Below, in pieces: positions 35,050 through 42,812 of a DNA stretch of 64,000 bases. The notes beneath the pieces were generated by a model. It was not told the DNA's origin. It saw only the letters and a program-made list of their open reading frames with translations, and ran no database searches. The stretch's first letter is position 1, and each line of letters begins with the position of its first letter. Position numbers and translations under genes: made by a program. Origin of the DNA: Symsagittifera roscoffensis (taxonomy: Eukaryota; Xenacoelomorpha; Acoela; Convolutidae); assembly GCF_963678635.1 (NCBI RefSeq), contig NC_087065.1, forward strand, positions 37,661,888 to 37,725,887, in the 5' to 3' direction.

Positions 35050-36183
35050 TTCAAAAAACTATCAAAAATTGCTACCCAAAAGTCACAAAGTCAGTCTTCA
35101 CCGACATCATCCCAAGATAACCAAACACCACCTTCAATTACTCAAAATCCTCAAACATCTACACGAATTTCTTTTCAAGACAATCCATACACTTTTGAAG
35201 AACGACATGCTCGTTTATCAGAACCACTAGAACCAGTTCAACGACAAGCACCTTTAAGCGAACCAACATATAACCTATACCCAACACTACCACAAGAACT
35301 AAGTAGAATAAAAAATTCTAGTCAAAACCAAAATACAGTCGAAATAAATAGACAAATTATACATCCTCGACGAAACAGAAATCTTCAAACTCCCCGAGTT
35401 CATTTTGATATACCTCAATCCCCATCACAAAACACTCCAGAAAACCCCATTGGTATATTACCAGAAACCCCTACGCTTCTTTCACAACGTAGCACCTCAA
35501 GCCTACCATCAGATTACTTAGGTTCAACACCAACATCTGAGCAAATACGTGAAAATCCTTTCAACCCTACAAACCAAACATCACGATTTCCATATTGGAC
35601 TACACATTCATTTACACAAGGTGAACCAAATTTAGTCAATGACCCCATAGATATTTCTACGGATACAACAACATCCTCATCACTACCAGAAACATTATCA
35701 CTACCATCAACACCATCAATAAGCAAGATTTCACCACCACCTTTTAACTTAAATTTTCCAAATAATCTCGACGCCAGATATCGAGAACAATCATCAATAA
35801 ATATTCCTTTAAGACTAGATTGGAATACATTTACAGCACCTCCACCACTATTTGGACAACATCAAGAAAGTAACCGCCTTCATAACTGGGCACTTAATAG
35901 ATTACAATATCGCCAAGATATTCACAACGATATCCGTGATCACAATATTCAAATACTCCAACAAAACAGTTTACAATTAAAGTTTGAAATCACAGTTAAG
36001 TTAAACAATATTACCCAACATCCCTACCCATTAAATCCACCTAACATAACAGCTCAATCACTACCACCACCGTTTATAACTACTGAAGTAATATACAAAT
36101 ACGACAGATATACCAAAAACACAATTGGCTACATTACATTTTATAATCCATACTCAGGATTATCATACACATGTATATTCTAA
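35050..36183 (+). CDS. orfX: ~378-codon ORF with no ATG, conserved in the family
   Basis: A frame starting right after TAA at 35047-35049 stays open to TAA at 36181-36183. I find no in-frame ATG, so simple ORF calling misses it. The first ~240 residues are rich in P, S, T, N and Q (GSTPTSEQI, GEPNLVNDPID). The last ~135 look globular, with LFGQHQESNRLHNWALNRL and a C-terminal IGYITFYNPYSGLSYTCIF. There is no zinc finger or membrane segment. The frame, composition and motifs recur in old copies A and B. It overlaps the env start by 13 nt. Expression presumably uses a spliced leader ATG or a non-AUG start. Function unknown; a virion or regulatory protein is possible. Confidence 0.7.
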   Translation, partial: FKKLSKIATQKSQSQSSPTSSQDNQTPPSITQNPQTSTRISFQDNPYTFEERHARLSEPLEPVQRQAPLSEPTYNLYPTLPQELSRIKNSSQNQNTVEINRQIIHPRRNRNLQTPRVHFDIPQSPSQNTPENPIGILPETPTLLSQRSTSSLPSDYLGSTPTSEQIRENPFNPTNQTSRFPYWTTHSFTQGEPNLVNDPIDISTDTTTSSSLPETLSLPSTPSISKISPPPFNLNFPNNLDARYREQSSINIPLRLDWNTFTAPPPLFGQHQESNRLHNWALNRLQYRQDIHNDIRDHNIQILQQNSLQLKFEITVKLNNITQHPYPLNPPNITAQSLPPPFITTEVIYKYDRYTKNTIGYITFYNPYSGLSYTCIF

Positions 36184-37412
36184 AATTATTAATTTTTCTT
36201 CAACTCCTTTTTCTAGTAATCTCAAATCAAAACATTAACCCTTCCCCTCGTACAGGACCACAAGATTTATTAGTAACACATTACGATTGTGAAGAAAATG
36301 AACAAAAAACACTACATAAATATGCAATAAATCAAGTATCACAATGTGAAACAGAACCACAAGCTATAGAAACCACAGATGTAATAGCAACACTCTATTC
36401 AAAAGCCCGAGCAACAACAGTTACAGGTTATAAATTCACAGCAACATTTTCCGAAAAGAAAGTACATTGTTCACAAGTCTCGAACGGAAACAAAAACCGA
36501 CTTGACCATGAATCATTCTATCAAAGTAATATAGAACGTCTTTTACATCTCAATCCCGACGATTGTAAAAATGAATTACTTAGACTAAACATCACACGAA
36601 ATAAAAACTCCCAAAGAAAGTTAGTTAATTTTCAAGTTTTTCCAGACTCTGTACATCAATCACAACTTGAAAGACACCAAGGACATATAAAACTAGACGA
36701 AAAATACCCGTATAACGGCGCACACGGACGATTAACCTATGACCTACACGATAAACATTGGATACCACACATTGGTATAAATGACCCATCAAACTGCAAA
36801 GCAGACACAAAAAATAAAGGATACCAAGAAATAATGTTTTTTGATTGGAAAATACAACTCGAAAAAATACAACTAACACGAGATTTATCAGATAATACAA
36901 TGATCTATCAAGGAATCCGATTACCTTGTAAAAATGATCAAGGTTATTGCGACCCTACAACGAGAACACAAGCAACAATTGTTTGGTTCCCCGAAGATAC
37001 ATGTACAACATTTCAAGTAGCAAAAATACACGCTCGTATGATAAAATTACACGAAAAATATTTTATACAATCAATTCCATATGAACAAGTCCATCCATCA
37101 CGAAAACTAAGTTCTAATTTTAGAAACATAGACAATATAGAAAATAAATTGACACGTTTTCAAATATATCAAGAAACAGAACTTGCATGTAAATACAGAA
37201 ACCCACTTCACAAAACACAATACTCCGAAATATTAGTTGAATACGAAAAAGGATTCGACATGACCACTGGAAAAGTAAAAATTGACCCATATGCCACAGG
37301 TCATCCTCTAAACGAAGGAACATCCTATATACCAGTTAATTTTGAAAAAAGCAACGGACAACCTGGTGGACATCTAAAACCCCATGACACCAGAAGCACA
37401 CGCTTACAATAA
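36171..37412 (+). CDS. env: Envelope-like glycoprotein, N-terminal part (413 aa, ends at an in-frame stop)
   Basis: The ORF starts with a signal-peptide-like hydrophobic segment (residues 1-18) followed by a cysteine-containing ectodomain. Near the N-terminus a THYDC motif is followed by a second cysteine (QVSQC), a TGYKF stretch, KVHCS and DDCKNEL. This spacing recalls class III-like glycoproteins of chuvirus-type viruses that several invertebrate retroelements have captured, but the match is by pattern only. Potential N-glycosylation sites are few. A TAA at 37410-37412 ends this part; the same frame continues open for 455 codons, and the old copies have a glutamate codon at this point. Alone, this product would lack a membrane anchor. 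Confidence 0.65.
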   Translation: MYILKLLIFLQLLFLVISNQNINPSPRTGPQDLLVTHYDCEENEQKTLHKYAINQVSQCETEPQAIETTDVIATLYSKARATTVTGYKFTATFSEKKVHCSQVSNGNKNRLDHESFYQSNIERLLHLNPDDCKNELLRLNITRNKNSQRKLVNFQVFPDSVHQSQLERHQGHIKLDEKYPYNGAHGRLTYDLHDKHWIPHIGINDPSNCKADTKNKGYQEIMFFDWKIQLEKIQLTRDLSDNTMIYQGIRLPCKNDQGYCDPTTRTQATIVWFPEDTCTTFQVAKIHARMIKLHEKYFIQSIPYEQVHPSRKLSSNFRNIDNIENKLTRFQIYQETELACKYRNPLHKTQYSEILVEYEKGFDMTTGKVKIDPYATGHPLNEGTSYIPVNFEKSNGQPGGHLKPHDTRSTRLQ

Positions 37413-38789
37413 TTATCACTAATGAATACTACATATTTCGGTAATATCCACTATGATATTCATTTAGATATGAAACTAGATTATACAATTAGCCGAATTT
37501 TTCAAGAAATGTCACTCTCCGAATTAGAAACTTTACACCACCTATGCGAATTAGAACGAACACAAATATTACAATCACTTGCACTAGCAGTATTAAAAAT
37601 ACCCTATGCAGGATACTTATTATCTGGAAATAGATCAAATTTTTTAGACTATGAAGGAAACATCTTATGGTTTTATACTTGTACTAAAAAAGTATCACCA
37701 CTATACGTTTTTGAAGATAAACGATGTTATAAAAGAATCCCTATCTTTTATAAGAATAAAGTACATTTCGTGGATACACTTTCACGAAGAACCTATTTCT
37801 GGGATACCGCAGTCCCATGTGGATCAGAAAACAGCCACAATGTAGTACAACTAAACCCTGATGAAAATAAATATTATCTTCTCACTCCATATCCCACATT
37901 AATGCAATCACTCAAAAAATTTTCACCAGAAAGCATTCGCGCTATTGCTCGAAACCCAAATATAGACTTACAATCAATAGGAATCTATTCAAAATCAGAT
38001 ATTCAACATCACATTAGAACACAACAATTCCAAGAATTATTAACACAAATGGACACTATACAAAGACAATCAATAGACCAAAATTTACGCAAACTTGCAG
38101 AAACCGCAGGATTTGCCGATATCTACACGCAAGACTATAGCGGATATTTTAAAGACATTAAAGATTATATATATCTAAACGGTGAAAAATACCGTCCCCA
38201 AGATATATCACCAATTAACATTTTTAGCTTTGTTACACTCAAAAATGAGATCCTCGATTTTCTAGGATGGCCCTACTACATCTTAGAAAAATTGACTATT
38301 TTATACGCAATGTTTAACTTTATTGGATTTCTTTTCTCACTTTTAAAAGGAATCTACAACACATGTGCTATACACACACAAGTCAATCGACAAGCAAGTG
38401 TAGCACGCATACTCTTTGCAGGATTTTTTGGAATCTTTTCTACATCTATAAACAAAATTCTTTTAGACGCACAAATAAAGGAATATAACACAAAAATAGC
38501 AACACGACAAAATACATACGACGAAGAACATAACAATGTAGACATAACGCCAACGGCACCACAATTACCACCCCTACCAAATAACCATCCACTATCCCTA
38601 GTCCCACGAAATTTTCGAAATTTAGCCATCACACATAATCCAAATTTTCGACTCACCACATCACAAAGTCCCATCCAACATATAATAACACACCAGTCAC
38701 AAGATGATAATACTTATGAACAAATTATTGAACAACCCCATACCACCGCTTTTCAGTCTCAAAATAATCATTTTTTTAGCCCACGATGA
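37413..38789 (+). CDS. env: Envelope-like glycoprotein, C-terminal part with membrane anchor (in frame after the stop)
   Basis: The frame continues directly from the stop at 37410-37412; the first ATG is at 37422. A long ectodomain segment includes a cysteine-rich middle and a helical, glutamine-rich stretch (about 38020-38090). It leads to two hydrophobic segments: WPYYILEKLTILYAMFNFI with the following FLFSLL (about 38266-38350), and ARILFAGFFGIF (about 38401-38440). About 110 residues of tail follow. Copies A-C show the same layout. The stop ends in ATGA, overlapping the next ORF by 4 nt. Either the upstream stop is a recent defect of this copy, or two products are made; the first is simpler. 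Confidence 0.65.
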   Translation, partial: LSLMNTTYFGNIHYDIHLDMKLDYTISRIFQEMSLSELETLHHLCELERTQILQSLALAVLKIPYAGYLLSGNRSNFLDYEGNILWFYTCTKKVSPLYVFEDKRCYKRIPIFYKNKVHFVDTLSRRTYFWDTAVPCGSENSHNVVQLNPDENKYYLLTPYPTLMQSLKKFSPESIRAIARNPNIDLQSIGIYSKSDIQHHIRTQQFQELLTQMDTIQRQSIDQNLRKLAETAGFADIYTQDYSGYFKDIKDYIYLNGEKYRPQDISPINIFSFVTLKNEILDFLGWPYYILEKLTILYAMFNFIGFLFSLLKGIYNTCAIHTQVNRQASVARILFAGFFGIFSTSINKILLDAQIKEYNTKIATRQNTYDEEHNNVDITPTAPQLPPLPNNHPLSLVPRNFRNLAITHNPNFRLTTSQSPIQHIITHQSQDDNTYEQIIEQPHTTAFQSQNNHFFSPR

Positions 38790-40591
38790 GCCGCCAACTT
38801 GGATCACTACACCGATCAAATTCCCACCCAACCAATCTTACCTCTCCAATCCCAATAATACCACTTTTTGCTTTTCCGCCACCCGATTTTTCACCTAGTA
38901 ATGTAACATCAGGCATGAATTCCGACACTAATTCACACATCTCAGTTTTATATTCCATCTCACAACTCAATAACCCGAATATTGAAACCCCCGATGAATT
39001 TGCCGACTCAGAACCATCCCCATCCAATAATTTTCATAACTCTTCTAATTTTTCTCAACCCCCTTTTCAACCCATATTATCCAATAACCCTGACCCCATC
39101 ACTCCCACACCCTCTTATGCTTCCCAAGTTACCCCAACCTACTCCTCATACCATTCTGACCAATCATCTCATTCTCCAGACACCCCCCGAATCTCCCCAG
39201 AGCTAGATAATTTTATTACCCTTCAACAACAACCCTACCACCTTAATACCCCAACCATAAACCAAATCTCCTCCACAATAAATTCATCCAACCCCCCTAC
39301 CCCTACACCCTCTTCAAATTATACTGAATCATTAGCACCATCATCCACATCAACTGAATCTTCACTCAACACTAATAGAGCTTACCGCACTTTTAAAAGA
39401 AAGTTCCCCAACCATCCTTTCCCAGCAAAACCAGGAACAGCCCGTGAATACATCAACCATCCCAAGCATACTAACACAAAAGAATTTTTAGCCATCACCT
39501 TACCCTCATTCCCACAATACACCTTAAACACCCCCCACGACACTAACGAAACACGCAACTTTGTAGATGAATACGTTTTAATGCCCACTCTCTCTTGGAC
39601 CTCATATTATCATTTTACTAACCCTCTTTGCTTACCTTTATCTAACACTCACATCGATATAGAGCGAAATACTGACATGCTATATCGACTCACTACACCA
39701 CTAACCGCTAGACAATTTACTTACGTTGGATATAAAAAATCACTAAAAACACACACTGCACCTAGAGCTAACAAATATACACTCGAATACTATGATCACA
39801 ACATCATCAGAGCTAACCAAGATCAATTCTTAGACGACGATCGCTTCGCTAACCCACAAATCACCGAGAAATTTTTCATCAAGACACCATATATATTTAC
39901 ACTAAACATCTTCGACCGAAAGTTTGATCACATTATTTCAGAAGCACTAATAGACACACAAGCATACGAAAGTTTCAAAGAACGCTTCCAAATATTTTCA
40001 CTAACCTTTCATTTCCTTGCACCACACGAAAGAGATTTACACTGCTCACACGATATTATGTTGCGCACTAAACAAACCCACACATATAGTTATTATCGCT
40101 TCATCCAAAATCACTTTGACCTACACACACCCTCTAGACAACCACACCATCGCTTTCAATTCATTAATTCCAAATACACTTCACCATTTTTCCTAAATTT
40201 CACATATTGTATTAAAGACACTAACCTCCATGGTATTCTTCGTAATTATGACCCCATAACCCAAATGTACATCTTCTGTCCCATCACCAAGACCTTCAAC
40301 GCCGAAGAATCCCGACCCTTCCTTATCCCGCACGAGTTTGTACAACCTATAGAAATCCCAATTTTAGAATTCATCCACAACACTAAATTCAATCACAAAT
40401 TATATAATCTAACCCAAAACACACCTTATGAGTTTGCAGTTGGCACTGAAGAACTAACCACTATCAAGGCACTCCAATTGCTTTGGCCACTGCTTCAGAC
40501 TAAAAATATCATCCGCATCTTAGCTAAACTACTAACAACTTCAGAACTAATTCACGACATCTTCCCCCACGGTTTTTTCCCCGACGACTAA
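38786..40591 (+). CDS. orfY: 601-aa protein of unknown function
   Basis: ATG overlaps the env stop (ATGA), which suggests translation coupling or a shared spliced message. Residues ~1-225 are disordered and rich in S, P, T and N. Residues ~225-601 look globular, with motifs conserved in old copy B: LHCSHDIMLRTKQT, HHRFQFINSKYTS, FFLNFTYCIKDTNLHG, LQLLWPLLQ and FPHGFF. There are two or three conserved cysteines but no classical zinc finger, no signal peptide and no clear membrane segment. The two-part layout (low-complexity N-terminus, globular C-terminus) parallels orfX. I know of no standard Ty3/gypsy gene after env with these features. A structural, transcriptional or cell-interaction role is possible; function is unassigned. 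Confidence 0.75.
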   Translation: MSRQLGSLHRSNSHPTNLTSPIPIIPLFAFPPPDFSPSNVTSGMNSDTNSHISVLYSISQLNNPNIETPDEFADSEPSPSNNFHNSSNFSQPPFQPILSNNPDPITPTPSYASQVTPTYSSYHSDQSSHSPDTPRISPELDNFITLQQQPYHLNTPTINQISSTINSSNPPTPTPSSNYTESLAPSSTSTESSLNTNRAYRTFKRKFPNHPFPAKPGTAREYINHPKHTNTKEFLAITLPSFPQYTLNTPHDTNETRNFVDEYVLMPTLSWTSYYHFTNPLCLPLSNTHIDIERNTDMLYRLTTPLTARQFTYVGYKKSLKTHTAPRANKYTLEYYDHNIIRANQDQFLDDDRFANPQITEKFFIKTPYIFTLNIFDRKFDHIISEALIDTQAYESFKERFQIFSLTFHFLAPHERDLHCSHDIMLRTKQTHTYSYYRFIQNHFDLHTPSRQPHHRFQFINSKYTSPFFLNFTYCIKDTNLHGILRNYDPITQMYIFCPITKTFNAEESRPFLIPHEFVQPIEIPILEFIHNTKFNHKLYNLTQNTPYEFAVGTEELTTIKALQLLWPLLQTKNIIRILAKLLTTSELIHDIFPHGFFPDD

Positions 40592-40594
40592 CAG

Positions 40595-40673
40595 GTAAGT
40601 ATGAATTAAATGAATATTACTAACTAATTAAAATATTAAAAAACTCACCATACTTTATTCATGTTTTCTTTAG
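40595..40673 (+). other. 79-nt intron-like segment just after orfY
   Basis: CAG|GTAAGT starts three bases after the orfY stop, and the segment ends in a pyrimidine-rich tract with TTCTTTAG. Both ends fit the splice consensus well, and the length matches other short introns in the window. The old copy has a matching segment at 10320-10399. An intron in a replicating retroelement must be retained in the genomic RNA, so splicing would have to be incomplete and probably regulated. Confidence 0.65.
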
Positions 40674-40804
40674 ATTTTTAGCCTTCATCCGACGATCACC
40701 TACAAAAACCACAAAAGACAAATAAAAATCGCAAATTTCATCAAACAGATTTCAAAAATTCTATTAATCTCTTACACTTATAAATTTATAAATTTAATAC
40801 CAAT

Positions 40805-40941
40805 GCAGTAAATTCATTTCTAAAATTTTCCCCACAAGCAGTGAATCTAATTATAATGAAAATTTGTAACTTAAAATTCCCCCATAACTAGCAGTAAATT
40901 TCCAAATTCTATGCAGTAAATTAATAAAATGCAATTGCAGT
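40805..40941 (+). repeat. Cluster of GCAGT(A/G)A words
   Basis: GCAGTAAA, GCAGTGAA, GCAGTAAA, GCAGTAAA and GCAGTACT occur at 40805, 40838, 40891, 40913 and 40937, in otherwise A/T-rich text. Similar clusters occur in copies B (about 10540-10670) and C (about 13395-13560), although the surrounding bases differ. This looks like a set of protein-binding sites rather than a plain tandem repeat. Confidence 0.5.
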
Positions 40942-41446
40942 ACTAACCTTTTGATATTTTCATTCATTCGCACAGAAATTCTATCCACACTCGCACAGCT
41001 CGCCCACGAAGAATTGTTTAAAATAATGAATTTCAGTTTCAAGTTTTCACACTCAACAACTCTAACATATAATAACATGTTTCAAACTTCCCTTTAACCC
41101 GGTTGGAAAGGAATCATATATTAAACAAAACTAACCAACGCAGCTTACTAAATACCACAAATCATAGAATAACAGCATGACTAAGAAAAGGAAACCAACG
41201 GTACCCAAACCGGATTAACCCAGTTTAAAACTGGATAATTTATTCTTTTGAAGACTATTATAAAGTCTAAGAAAGAAATAATAAAACACAAAAAAGTCGA
41301 AAGACAAACCCATACCACAAACAATTTGATTTTTGGAAAAAGGACATAACCAACAAGACATAAGAAAAACCACAACAAACCCAACATAAAACGTTGTCAC
41401 ATAACAGGACCCCTCATAAAAACCGCATGAAATCATACTCCCACTC

Positions 41447-41530
41447 CTGGCCTAACCCACCAGGAAGGACGTCCTGAGCATGCTCTATAGCCGGCCTAAC
41501 CCACCGCGCTACATCCACGCTTTGTGACCA
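41447..41530. other. Conserved GC-richer block, possibly tRNA-like on the minus strand
   Basis: The block is shared with 14082-14170 in the old element. On the minus strand it reads ggatgtagcgcggtgggtta, which resembles the 5' half of a tRNA (an A-box-like start), and ggtgggttaggcc occurs twice. A complete cloverleaf could not be folded by eye, so a tRNA-derived or structured RNA origin is only a suggestion. Confidence 0.3.
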
Positions 41531-42152
41531 CACCTCTATTTTTAATAAGAGCTACCCAAGTGTGAGTAACTCTTCAAAATAACCGAACTAAAACAAAAAG
41601 CTTTTGTGAAAACAACTAACTAAAATCATAATTAAAAAATATTAAACTAATAAATGTTTTATAAAATGTAAATTACATTATGCAATACATAGATCAGAAT
41701 ACAACACCAAGGACGAACATCCAAAGACAAAACGACCCCACTACACTCGAGAGAGAATGACCAACCACAATCGATATGCCACTCACAATCACAACTCAAA
41801 GGATTTAGAGTACGACTTGACTTCGCAGAAAAGGACTTCATTGAACTAGACCAATGACCACCTCGATGTTCAAGTATACGTACAGATCCGAGTAACCAGG
41901 CATCCCCTCCACGCACAATCTCCACGCAGAACAGAAAAACCTGACATAGCAAACCATTCTGAAATCAGATTTGAGTTTGTTGCAAAGACTTAGTCGTTGT
42001 CACTAGAAGACACAACGTCTTATGTCTCTAACTCCAGCTTCCTGGAACTTCTTTAACAAAGAAGAAACCGAAGAAATAAGATGTTCGCCAAACACCAACG
42101 TCCATCATCCATCCTTCGAATTGCAGAAGAACTATTCTAAAAACTCTGTAAA

Positions 42153-42163
42153 ACCCGGATGGG
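42153..42163 (+). other. Polypurine tract (weak)
   Basis: The bases ggatggg sit directly before the 3' LTR, and ggatgg is kept before the old LTRs. Plus-strand priming normally starts from a purine-rich run at this place. The tract is short and preceded by ccc, so it is a weak example. Confidence 0.4.
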
Positions 42164-42573
42164 TGGAACCTGATCTAGACTACATTTTATGATTGGATAA
42201 TTTAGATATTTTACCAATGTAAAGTATTTAATATTAACCAATCATGATCCATCTAACTAACAACCCACTTATTTGTAAGTGCTGAAGTTACTTGTAATTT
42301 CAGCACCAGAGAGATTTGAATTTAACTTAGAAATTAGTTGGACTCTCCCGAGCACTTCAACAGCCGCAATAGACCAGTATACCCTAGATCTATTGAGCCT
42401 AGCAGAGACTAGTTAAACAACCTGAGACTAGATAGTATAAGAGTAAGATTAGGATCGGTATTAGACTAAGAAGTTGCACGAATCTATCCGGCCGAAAATA
42501 AGATAGCGTGACGAGCAGACGGTGTACCCTATCCGAAATTACTCTATGAGTTAACCAACTCGGTCCTAACTCA
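42164..42573 (+). repeat. 3' LTR of the young element
   Basis: This 410-bp LTR looks identical by eye to the 5' LTR at 23698-24107, with TG...CA ends. It supplies the polyadenylation region. The hairpin lies at 42279-42306. Identity of the pair is the main sign of a recent insertion. Confidence 0.95.
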
Positions 42574-42577
42574 ATTC
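42574..42577. repeat. Target-site duplication, right (attc)
   Basis: These four bases repeat those at 23694-23697 and mark the right border of the insertion. Confidence 0.85.
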
Positions 42578-42812
42578 GGTTAGCTGCGGAAAACAGACAT
42601 TAACAATTCGTAGATTTTTGTTGTTGGAAGTTTTTAAAGCTCTGAGCTTCCAGAATTTTGTCTTGAAAATGGTCTGGCTTATCATTTTTAGCTATCAGCA
42701 GGCAACAACCCTCAACATACGGTCTTACCTAAGTAAAAAAAAAACGGGCCATATAAAATTCAGATTAAAAAGCAAACAAAATAAAGTTTGGGCCAATCGA
42801 AGCACGACTTGA

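Larger units (their letters stand above)
40674..42163 (+). other. 3' untranslated region of the young element
   Basis: About 1.5 kb contain no gene. They hold five GCAGT words (40805-40940), a block shared with old copies (gcccacgaagaattgttt, about 41001), aacccggttggaaaggaat (about 41097), and a GC-richer block (41447-41530). The region ends in a short purine-rich run at the 3' LTR. Confidence 0.6.
23698..42573 (+). mobile_element. 18.9-kb complex Ty3/gypsy-type LTR retrotransposon with env and accessory ORFs
   Basis: The element is bounded by two 410-bp LTRs that look identical and by the target duplication attc. A TGG primer-binding site follows the 5' LTR by two bases. The order is leader, basic ORF (25362), gag-pol (25804), spacer, small hydrophobic ORF (34853), ATG-less ORF (35050), env (36171-38789, one stop), orfY (38786), intron-like segment and 3' untranslated region. 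The domain order (protease, RT, RNase H, integrase) places it with Ty3/gypsy rather than Copia, where integrase comes first. Matching LTRs imply recent insertion. The coding strand is strikingly A-rich and G-poor throughout. Only the single env stop damages an otherwise open coding set. Confidence 0.95.

Noticed and set aside
37410-37430. Programmed stop-codon readthrough in env
   Set aside because: The bases after TAA do not fit the best-known readthrough context, and both old copies covering the site have a sense codon, so a simple nonsense mutation is more likely.
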